Shown piece by piece: positions 1 through 5,019 of a stretch of DNA of 5,019 nucleotides (positions are counted from its first letter, which is position 1; every line of letters starts with the position of its first letter). The DNA is from Deltaproteobacteria bacterium (lineage in GTDB: Bacteria; Desulfobacterota; Syntrophia; Syntrophales; UBA2210): contig JAFGQD010000166.1 of the NCBI GenBank assembly GCA_016935875.1, forward strand, positions 1 to 5,019, read 5' to 3'. The notes beneath the pieces are model-generated. The model made no database searches. It saw only the letters and a program-made list of their open reading frames with translations, and was not told where the DNA came from. The translations under genes were made by a program, and so were the position numbers.

Positions 1-28
1 ACTGTCATAATACTTTTTCCATTAATAA

Positions 29-1471
29 TTATTTTTGTATCCTGCCGCAATCAGCGGCAAAGAGTTCTTTGCTGAAATTTTGGGGTATCTCTGTCGGATA
101 ATCTCCCGTGAAGCATGCGGTACACTGAAGGTCTCCCTCGGGAACGGCACTCAGCATTCCTTCAACCGATAGATAGGCAAGGGAATCGGCCTCGAGATAG
201 CGGCACGTTTCTTCCACGCAGTGAGAAGAAGCGATAAGCTCACCACGGCTCGATATGTCAATCCCGTAAAAGCAGGGAGAGATAATCGGCGGAGAACTTA
301 CACGCACATGAACCTTCACGGCACCGGCACTTCTGATGAGACGAATCAGCTGCTTCAAGGTGGTGCCTCGAACGATGGAATCCTCCACCACGACAACACG
401 TTTCCCCTTCAACACACCGGTCACGGGATTAAACTTCACCTTGACGTCCATAGTTCTCGCCCTCTGGTGGGGTGCGATAAAGGTACGTCCTACGTAGTGG
501 TTTCGTATCAGCCCGATTTCAAAACGCAATCCCGATTCTTGTGCATATCCGAGGGCGGCGGTATTGGCCGAATCGGGGATTGGGATTACGATATCGGCAT
601 CACAGGGAGACTCTTGGGCAAGTTTTTTGCCCAGCATACGCCTCGCTTTGTCCACCTTCTCGCCAAAGATGATGCTGTCGGGTCGTGAAAAGTATATATA
701 TTCAAAAACACAAGAAGATTGTTTGGGTTTTGCTTTAAGAAAGCTTGAAGAAATGCCGCTTTCATCGATGACGACGATCTCTCCCGGCTCGACACTTCGA
801 ATGTATTCGGCGCCTATGATGTCGCAGGCACATGATTCGGAGGCGACAATGAAAGCATTTTCTAACTTACCGATACAAAGCGGCCTGAAGCCCCGAGGGT
901 CCCGCACGGCGATTAATTTTGAATTGGTAAGAAAGATGAAACAGTATGCGCCCTCCAGTTGTGAGAGGGAATCCTCGATCTTTTCTTCGATAGTCGCCTT
1001 ATTCGATCGCGCAATGAGATGAAGGGCTATCTCGCTATCCGATGTGGTCTGAAATATTGCTCCCTTTTCCTCAAGCATGGTGTGAAGTTCGAGGGAATTG
1101 ACTAGGTTCCCGTTGTGAGCGGCGGCAATCTGATCGCCCCTGGAACGTATGAGAAGGGGTTGCGCATTCATGAGATCCGAGGAGCCCGTGGTCGAATATC
1201 GATTGTGTCCGATGGCCGAGGCACCGCGAAGCGTAGGCATGATGTTGGGATCTTGGAAGACGGACCAGACAAGGCCCATCCCCCTGTGGAGAGATATCTC
1301 TCGCCCATCCGACGCCGCTATTCCCGCGCTCTCCTGTCCGCGATGCTGAAGTGCATACAGCCCCAGATAGGTTTTTTCGGCGGCATCGGGATCCCCAAAG
1401 ATCCCGAATACACCACAAAATTCACGCGGATGATCTTCCCATCCTTCTACAATCCTGCCATCACAATGCAC
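29..1471 (-). CDS. purF: Amidophosphoribosyltransferase (glutamine PRPP amidotransferase), Fe-S type
   Basis: Catalyses the committed step of de novo purine synthesis, PRPP + glutamine to 5-phosphoribosylamine, in the cytoplasm. The 480-residue protein has an N-terminal Ntn glutaminase domain (about 19-250) and a C-terminal phosphoribosyltransferase domain (about 265-460). The expected nucleophile is C19 in CGVFGIFG, so an 18-residue propeptide must be removed. Glutaminase motifs seen are HNRYSTTG (89-96), HNGNL (119-123) and SDSE (144-147). The PRPP loop is VVVVEDSIVRGTT (359-371), and YVGRTFI (326-332) is the flexible loop. C254, C400, C450 and C453 match the four Fe4S4 ligands of the Bacillus enzyme; C254 and C400 fall at mature positions 236 and 382. 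The start is GTG, chosen because AGGAG lies 7 nt upstream. It is divergent from dapF across 804 bp. The product assignment is very secure. Confidence 0.97.
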   Translation of the reverse strand: MHCDGRIVEGWEDHPREFCGVFGIFGDPDAAEKTYLGLYALQHRGQESAGIAASDGREISLHRGMGLVWSVFQDPNIMPTLRGASAIGHNRYSTTGSSDLMNAQPLLIRSRGDQIAAAHNGNLVNSLELHTMLEEKGAIFQTTSDSEIALHLIARSNKATIEEKIEDSLSQLEGAYCFIFLTNSKLIAVRDPRGFRPLCIGKLENAFIVASESCACDIIGAEYIRSVEPGEIVVIDESGISSSFLKAKPKQSSCVFEYIYFSRPDSIIFGEKVDKARRMLGKKLAQESPCDADIVIPIPDSANTAALGYAQESGLRFEIGLIRNHYVGRTFIAPHQRARTMDVKVKFNPVTGVLKGKRVVVVEDSIVRGTTLKQLIRLIRSAGAVKVHVRVSSPPIISPCFYGIDISSRGELIASSHCVEETCRYLEADSLAYLSVEGMLSAVPEGDLQCTACFTGDYPTEIPQNFSKELFAADCGRIQK

Positions 1472-1478
1472 GAGATGA

Positions 1479-1483
1479 CTCCT
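1479..1483 (-). promoter_or_regulatory. purF ribosome binding site deciding a GTG start
   Basis: On the minus strand AGGAG, preceded by a run of A, ends 7 nt before the GTG at 1471. It supports GTG rather than a downstream start, and so an 18-residue propeptide ahead of the catalytic Cys. Confidence 0.75.
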
Positions 1484-1542
1484 TTTTCTATAGTTACTTC
1501 AAACTCTGAGACGCTTCTTCAAGCATCTCCGGCAACATTATC

Positions 1543-1577
1543 ATCAAGCTGAAATAGGCATTATTGCCCGGCTTGAT
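1543..1577 (-). promoter_or_regulatory. Stem-loop in the purF leader
   Basis: ATCAAGC (1543-1549) and GCTTGAT (1571-1577) are perfect 7-bp inverted repeats, extended to 9 bp by one G-T wobble and one G-C pair. Inside, GGCA (1557-1560) and TGCC (1565-1568) form a second hairpin with a four-base loop. It lies 72 bases upstream of the purF start and downstream of the candidate promoter, so it would be in the mRNA leader. It does not match any riboswitch consensus I can recall. No U-run follows, so it is not an obvious terminator. Its role is unknown. Confidence 0.35.
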
Positions 1578-1606
1578 TACGGGGAGACTGCCCGCGTAAA
1601 CAGAAA

Positions 1607-1635
1607 AGTATAGCACCTCGATGCATATTTTTCCA
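1607..1635 (-). promoter_or_regulatory. Candidate sigma-70-type promoter for purF
   Basis: On the minus strand a TGGAAA -35 box (1630-1635, 4 of 6 consensus bases) is 17 bp from a TATACT -10 box (1607-1612, 5 of 6). A TG immediately before the -10 gives the extended form TGCTATACT. Transcription would start near 1600, leaving a leader of about 130 nt before the purF GTG. It is inferred from sequence only. Confidence 0.45.
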
Positions 1636-2088
1636 GTCTGAAGCAGTTTTATTCTTACAGTTGTCCATCAAAGTGCAGTCAATCCCATAATACGGGCATC
1701 TTGGAAAAAACAATGGGTTCGTCGCCTTTTGAAGGCAGTTTCATATCTGTATCCTTCGCTTTGTATTATTCGGATCTATTGGTCCGCAGGCGCAGAAATC
1801 CTTGCCCACCACTACCGCAATTATGGTGCCAAATACACCAACGCGAGACCATCATGCCTACCTGGCTGTAATTATTGCCTAAATATTACAGATTTCGTTT
1901 TATTATGGTCTTGTCATAATCGACATTTTCGTAGGATTGCATGGTGATAACTACGGATATGTGCGAAAGAAGGCGCTCGGTTTCCTCGGGTTTTCCCGTA
2001 CTTCTGATGTAAAACCGTCAAGAATCTTTAAAATCACGCTTGATGCGTAGTATATAAATGATACGAAAACGGAAATAAAAACTTGCCC

Positions 2089-2216
2089 ACTTTGATATAA
2101 AGGAGTACCCCGGCATATACGGCTTGGACCACAATACGCCGGACAGGGGAGAGTATGCTCGAAGACAGAGCGGGACTATCAATCCTCAGAAATGTTGTCT
2201 CCTTTATAAAAAAAGT
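2089..2216. repeat. Long-range inverted repeat enclosing a possible structured RNA or small element
   Basis: TATAAAGGAG (2096-2105) is perfectly complementary to CTCCTTTATA (2199-2208), 10 bp with 93 bases between. Outside a small internal loop, ACTTT (2089-2093) and AAAGT (2212-2216) add 5 more pairs. Inside, CCGGC (2110-2114) pairs with GCCGG (2138-2142), CC (2108-2109) can extend that stem with GG (2146-2147), and GAG-TATG-CTC (2151-2160) is a small hairpin. The layout is a closing stem around inner hairpins. It could be a folded RNA on either strand or a short MITE-like element. It lies just upstream of the candidate dapF promoter, so it may not be in the dapF mRNA. Confidence 0.45.
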
Positions 2217-2218
2217 AC

Positions 2219-2247
2219 TTTAAATCTGGAATTAATCCTGCCATACT
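2219..2247 (+). promoter_or_regulatory. Candidate promoter for dapF
   Basis: A TTTAAA -35 box (2219-2224, 4 of 6) is 17 bp from a CATACT -10 box (2242-2247, 4 of 6), with an extended TG giving TGCCATACT. Transcription would begin near 2254, leaving a leader of only about 22 nt. The boxes are weak individually. The spacing and the resemblance to the purF -10 raise confidence slightly. Confidence 0.35.
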
Positions 2248-2258
2248 ATCCCAACTTC

Positions 2259-2265
2259 AAGGAGG
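2259..2265 (+). promoter_or_regulatory. dapF ribosome binding site deciding a TTG start
   Basis: A near-perfect AAGGAGG ends 10 nt before the TTG at 2276. No other start codon lies at a workable distance. The conserved KM-GHGNDF block begins 13 residues into the protein, so TTG is the favoured start. Confidence 0.75.
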
Positions 2266-2275
2266 TAAATCGGAT

Positions 2276-3109
2276 TTGACTGAAAAGAGAAATAGATTCA
2301 TTGAATTTTCAAAAATGTCCGGCCATGGGAACGACTTTATCGTTATAGACAACCGCTCCGAGGATATCATCACAAACTGGAGCGAACGCGCCTCTGTGTG
2401 GTGCAAACGCCGTATATCTGTCGGTGCTGATGGTCTTCTCATAATCGAGTCGTGCTCGGTTGGCGATTTCAGGCTCAGGATATTTCAGACTGATGGAAGC
2501 GAGGCGGAGATGTGCGGCAACGGCGCACGATGCGCAGCCGCATTTGCCGTCAAAAAAGGCTTTGCGAAATCTCGGATGGTTATGGAGACGATGGCGGGGA
2601 TGGTCGGCTCCTTCGTAAAAGACGAAATGGTCGCCATCCAGCTTACAGACCCCACTTCTTTGGAAGATAAAGACTTTCTGGATATAGACGGGATGCGTAC
2701 TCCTTATTATTTCATAAATTCGGGGGTCCCGCATACCATCATATTCAGAGACGGTGTTGCCGAAATGCCGGCGGATGAAGTGGCGAAGACAGGATGCGCG
2801 GTCAGATTCCACCCGGCATTTGAACCTGCGGGAACAAACGTTGATTTTGTGGAGATTATCGAACCGGGCCGTATACGCGTGCGTACCTACGAACGGGGTG
2901 TTGAGGAAGAAACCCTGGCGTGCGGAACAGGGGCGGTGGCGTCGGCCATTATCAGCAGCAGGTTTATGAGCGTGGGAGAACCTCCGATTCGGGTTGAAAT
3001 GCTCGGCGGAACTCTCACAGTTGATTTCAAAAACAAGGGCAATTCCTTTGAGGAAGTATGGCTCAAAGGAAAGGTCGAGTTTGTCTATGAAGGCAGAATA
3101 ACAATATAA
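2276..3109 (+). CDS. dapF: Diaminopimelate epimerase
   Basis: Interconverts LL- and meso-diaminopimelate without a cofactor, in the cytoplasm, supplying meso-DAP for lysine and for peptidoglycan cross-linking. The protein is 277 residues, the usual family length, and has the two-lobed layout. KMSGHGNDF is at 13-21, and the first catalytic Cys is C80 in EMCGNGARC (78-86). N188 lies in GTNVDFVE (186-193), and the second catalytic Cys is C216 in ETLACGTGA (212-220). Both members of the thiol acid/base pair are present, so the enzyme should be active. The start is TTG, set by a strong AAGGAGG. No other lysine-pathway gene is visible; downstream, in the same direction, are a dehydrogenase and an aminotransferase not known to act in lysine synthesis. 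The assignment is very secure. Confidence 0.97.
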   Translation: MTEKRNRFIEFSKMSGHGNDFIVIDNRSEDIITNWSERASVWCKRRISVGADGLLIIESCSVGDFRLRIFQTDGSEAEMCGNGARCAAAFAVKKGFAKSRMVMETMAGMVGSFVKDEMVAIQLTDPTSLEDKDFLDIDGMRTPYYFINSGVPHTIIFRDGVAEMPADEVAKTGCAVRFHPAFEPAGTNVDFVEIIEPGRIRVRTYERGVEEETLACGTGAVASAIISSRFMSVGEPPIRVEMLGGTLTVDFKNKGNSFEEVWLKGKVEFVYEGRITI

Positions 3110-3158
3110 CGGGGACCGGTCATAACCGTCTCACAGATTTACACAAACAGATAATTTG

Positions 3159-3164
3159 AAAGGA
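3159..3164 (+). promoter_or_regulatory. Ribosome binding site deciding the dehydrogenase start
   Basis: AAAGGA lies 6 nt before the ATG at 3171. An in-frame TTG at 3156 would place this sequence inside the coding region and has no ribosome binding site of its own, so ATG 3171 is preferred. Confidence 0.7.
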
Positions 3165-3170
3165 TTCGAT

Positions 3171-4328
3171 ATGAATACGATATTTTCTTTTACCGGTGCG
3201 GGAAAGATAGTGTTTGGGAACGGGTCATTTGAACAACTGGTCGAACATATACGGAATCTTGGCGGAAAAAAGCCGCTGATAGTCCTCGACAAAAACCTCT
3301 CCCTCTCAGGGCTCAAAGAAAAGGTGTCCGACTATTTCAAAAAAGCCGGTATGGGCATCGTCATCTTTGACAAGGTGGAGGGGGAACCCCCTCTGGAACT
3401 AGCCGATGAAGGTGCCACGGCAGCCGCGGATGGAAAATGTGACATAGTCGTGGGAATCGGCGGCGGGAGCACCATGGACGTGGCAAAGGCCGTGGCCGTG
3501 ATAACCGCCAACAAGGGAAAGGCCGAAGACTACCTGGGGCTGAACAAGGTTCCGGGACCAGGACTTCCTACCATCATAGTTCCGACAACCGCCGGTACGG
3601 GGAGTGAAGTGACCTTTACCTCCGTCTTCATTCGAAAGGATTTGAACAAGAAGGAGGGGATGAACAGTCCCTACCTTTATCCCGATATCGCCCTTCTCGA
3701 CCCCGAACTGACCCTGAGCATTCCATCAAAGGTTACCGCGACCACCGGCGTCGACGCCCTGTGCCATGCCATAGAATCATATACATCGATCACCGCGAGC
3801 CCCATGAGTGAGATGGTGTCGCTGGAGGCGATCGCCCTGATCTCCGAGAGCCTGCGGACCTGCGTCCACAACGGAGCCGATCTGGAAGCAAGGGGGCAGA
3901 TGCTCCTGGGAAGCCTGTACGCCGGTCTGGGCCTGGCCAATGCCGGGGTTACCGCCGTACATTCCCTCTCTTACCCGCTTGGAGGCATGTACGGAATCCC
4001 CCATGGTCTGGCGAATACACTCCTCCTCCCGGCGGTTATGAATTACAATCTTCCCGGCGCGCTGGAAAAGTTCGCCATAATCGCCGAAGTCATGGGCGAA
4101 CCCATTGATGACCTCTCTCTGAACGAGGCTGCGGGTCTGGCCGTCGGTGCGGTAGAGAACCTGATAGATGACTGCGGCATCTATGACACTTTGGAGACGC
4201 TCGGCATCCCGGAGGAAGACTTTCCGAAACTGGCAGAGGCCGCCATGACGGTAGCCAGACCGCTGGCAAACAACCCCCGCATGGTGACGGCGGGAGATGC
4301 CATAGAGATATACAGTGACGCGTATTAA
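3171..4328 (+). CDS. Iron-type (group III) alcohol dehydrogenase
   Basis: Predicted NAD(P)-dependent, metal-requiring oxidoreductase that interconverts a primary alcohol and an aldehyde; the substrate is unknown. The 385-residue length from ATG 3171 is typical of the family. The N-terminal Rossmann-like domain carries GIGGGSTMD (95-103), the dinucleotide diphosphate-binding loop, and PTTAGTGSEVT (138-148). The C-terminal helical domain carries the metal ligands D195 and H199 (GVDALCHAIESY, 193-204), H264 (AVHSLSYPLGG) and H278 (GIPHGL). D40 at the end of the second strand (IVLD) sits where an Asp usually favours NAD+ over NADP+. It follows dapF by 61 bp and precedes an aminotransferase by 23 bp, suggesting a two-step oxidation-amination, possibly of a sugar. 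It is not obviously close to Shewanella KdnB, so an ordinary alcohol role remains possible. Family call secure, substrate open. Confidence 0.93.
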   Translation: MNTIFSFTGAGKIVFGNGSFEQLVEHIRNLGGKKPLIVLDKNLSLSGLKEKVSDYFKKAGMGIVIFDKVEGEPPLELADEGATAAADGKCDIVVGIGGGSTMDVAKAVAVITANKGKAEDYLGLNKVPGPGLPTIIVPTTAGTGSEVTFTSVFIRKDLNKKEGMNSPYLYPDIALLDPELTLSIPSKVTATTGVDALCHAIESYTSITASPMSEMVSLEAIALISESLRTCVHNGADLEARGQMLLGSLYAGLGLANAGVTAVHSLSYPLGGMYGIPHGLANTLLLPAVMNYNLPGALEKFAIIAEVMGEPIDDLSLNEAAGLAVGAVENLIDDCGIYDTLETLGIPEEDFPKLAEAAMTVARPLANNPRMVTAGDAIEIYSDAY

Positions 4329-4339
4329 TATACAAAAAC

Positions 4340-4344
4340 GGAGG
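4340..4344 (+). promoter_or_regulatory. Aminotransferase ribosome binding site
   Basis: GGAGG sits 7 nt before the ATG at 4352, in the 23-bp gap after the dehydrogenase stop. The spacing implies co-transcription and independent initiation. Confidence 0.75.
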
Positions 4345-4351
4345 CAGTAGA

Positions 4352-5019
4352 ATGGCAGGATATGAACTTATAGGAAAAGAAGAAGCAAAGGAAGTAATGG
4401 ATATACTGGAGACAGGTGTCTTCATGCGGTATGGATTTGATAAAGAGCGCAATGGTGTCTTCAAAGTCAAAGAATTCGAAAAGGCATTCGCAGAGTATCT
4501 GGGCGTCGGCTATTCCCTGGGCGTGACATCCGGGTCAGCGGCCCTGAAGGTCGCCCTGACCGCCCTGGATGTGGGACCGGGAGACGAGGTCCTCGTCCCC
4601 GCGTTCGACTTTATCGCCACCTACGAGGCGGTGCTGGAGGTCGGGGCCATTCCGATCATGACGGACATCGATGATTCACTAAACCTCGATCCCGACGATA
4701 TGGAAGCGAAGATAACCCCAGCCACGAAATGCGTGATTCCCGTACACATGTGCGGGGCGGCCGCGCGGATCGATAAAATCATCGAGGTCGCGAAGAAACA
4801 CAACCTGCTCGTCCTAGAGGACAACGCCCAGGCCTGCGGCGGGAGCTACCAGGGAAAGAAGCTGGGGTCATTGGGAGACATGGCGATCCTGAGCTTCGAC
4901 TACTACAAGACCATGACCACCGGCGAAGGGGGTATGGTCCTGACGAACAGCAAGGCTCTCTACGACCGGTCCGACTGGTATCACGACCACGGCCACGACC
5001 ACAACCCCAACGTGGGAAG
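4352..5019 (+). CDS. DegT/DnrJ/EryC1/StrS-family aminotransferase, KdnA-like, 3' end beyond window
   Basis: PLP-dependent sugar aminotransferase, cut by the window end after 222 codons; family members usually run to about 370-440 residues. Fold-type I features are visible. SGSAAL (60-65) is the phosphate-binding turn, usually SGTAAL, and GPGDEV (75-80) is typical of the family. D157 in LEDNAQ (155-160) should contact the pyridine nitrogen, and K186 in SFDYYK (181-186) is the predicted Schiff-base lysine, followed by GEGG (191-194). The opening YELIG...RYGFD...R, the VHMCG block (131-135) and the His-rich DHGHDH (212-217) recall Shewanella KdnA, the transaminase forming 8-amino-8-deoxy-Kdo; that comparison is from memory. 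It follows a dehydrogenase by 23 bp, which could make its keto or aldehyde substrate. Family call secure; the KdnA role is a hypothesis. Confidence 0.92.
   Translation, partial: MAGYELIGKEEAKEVMDILETGVFMRYGFDKERNGVFKVKEFEKAFAEYLGVGYSLGVTSGSAALKVALTALDVGPGDEVLVPAFDFIATYEAVLEVGAIPIMTDIDDSLNLDPDDMEAKITPATKCVIPVHMCGAAARIDKIIEVAKKHNLLVLEDNAQACGGSYQGKKLGSLGDMAILSFDYYKTMTTGEGGMVLTNSKALYDRSDWYHDHGHDHNPNVG

Larger units (their letters stand above)
1472..2275. other. Long divergent intergenic region between purF and dapF, no convincing gene
   Basis: This 804-bp stretch is more AT-rich than the flanking genes. It contains the candidate promoters for both units, the purF leader stem-loop and a large inverted repeat close to dapF. 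Between about 1640 and 2085 I see no clear regulatory element. Short open stretches occur on both strands: minus 2182-2018, 2017-1886, 1851-1741, 1744-1679 and 1616-1494; plus 1729-1947 and 1883-2050. Most lack a ribosome binding site or a proper start, and none is recognisable as a family. The region could be a decayed gene or repeat, or simply long spacer DNA. Confidence 0.6.

Noticed and set aside
1..8. Possible start of the next minus-strand gene after purF (ATG at 8-6)
   Set aside because: Fewer than three codons are visible and only a weak GGAAAA precedes it; there is not enough to call a gene.
221..1022. Plus-strand ORFs of about 150 codons inside purF
   Set aside because: They lie antisense to an unmistakable purF, overlap each other in different frames and resemble no known family; they are antisense reading of coding DNA.
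1902..1920. ATTATG-7-CATAAT inverted repeat as an operator
   Set aside because: It is a 6-bp AT-rich arm pair far from both candidate promoters; it matches no regulator consensus I can name and is likely by chance.
1729..1947. 72-codon plus-strand ORF in the intergenic region
   Set aside because: It starts with TTG, has no ribosome binding site, shows an odd Cys/His/Tyr-rich composition and is unlike any known family.
2254..2275. Lysine or other riboswitch in the dapF leader
   Set aside because: If the candidate promoter is right the leader is about 22 nt, too short, and the lysine riboswitch core motifs are not seen upstream.
2309..2812. 167-codon minus-strand ORF inside dapF
   Set aside because: It is antisense to a complete dapF with both catalytic cysteines, and has no family features.
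3114..3121. GACCGGTC palindrome and CGGT-cata-ACCG hairpin after dapF as a terminator
   Set aside because: The stem is only 4 bp and no T-run follows, so it is not a credible intrinsic terminator.
3156..3170. TTG start 5 codons upstream of the dehydrogenase ATG
   Set aside because: The AAAGGA ribosome binding site falls inside that extension and is correctly spaced only for ATG 3171.

Overview
The window holds two divergent transcription units separated by an 804-bp gene-poor stretch. Leftward (minus strand) runs purF, the glutamine PRPP amidotransferase of purine synthesis. Rightward (plus strand) run dapF (diaminopimelate epimerase), an iron-type alcohol dehydrogenase and the first 222 codons of a DegT/DnrJ/EryC1/StrS-family aminotransferase that continues past the window end. 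All four genes are intact as far as they can be seen, and each has a Shine-Dalgarno sequence at a sensible distance.

Organism: a bacterium that makes diaminopimelate. PurF is the processed, Fe4S4-cluster type (propeptide before the catalytic Cys, four ligand cysteines), known from Bacillus and also found in many anaerobes and deltaproteobacteria; it is not the cluster-free E. coli type. Moderate GC, GTG and TTG starts and the iron-type dehydrogenase would suit an anaerobic Gram-negative such as a Desulfobacterota-like lineage, but that placement is a low-confidence inference.

Layout: 29-1471 purF (-); 1472-2275 divergent intergenic region with candidate promoters for both units, a leader stem-loop before purF, a large inverted repeat before dapF, and several short open stretches with no convincing gene; 2276-3109 dapF (+); a 61-bp gap; 3171-4328 alcohol dehydrogenase (+); a 23-bp gap; 4352-5019+ aminotransferase (+).

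How they fit: PurF and DapF are housekeeping enzymes. The dehydrogenase and aminotransferase form a tight pair that could oxidise a hydroxyl to a carbonyl and then aminate it. The aminotransferase resembles, from memory, KdnA of Shewanella, which with the iron-type dehydrogenase KdnB makes 8-amino-8-deoxy-Kdo for lipopolysaccharide. That is the most interesting functional hypothesis here. I saw no CRISPR array, rRNA, tRNA or intact mobile element.
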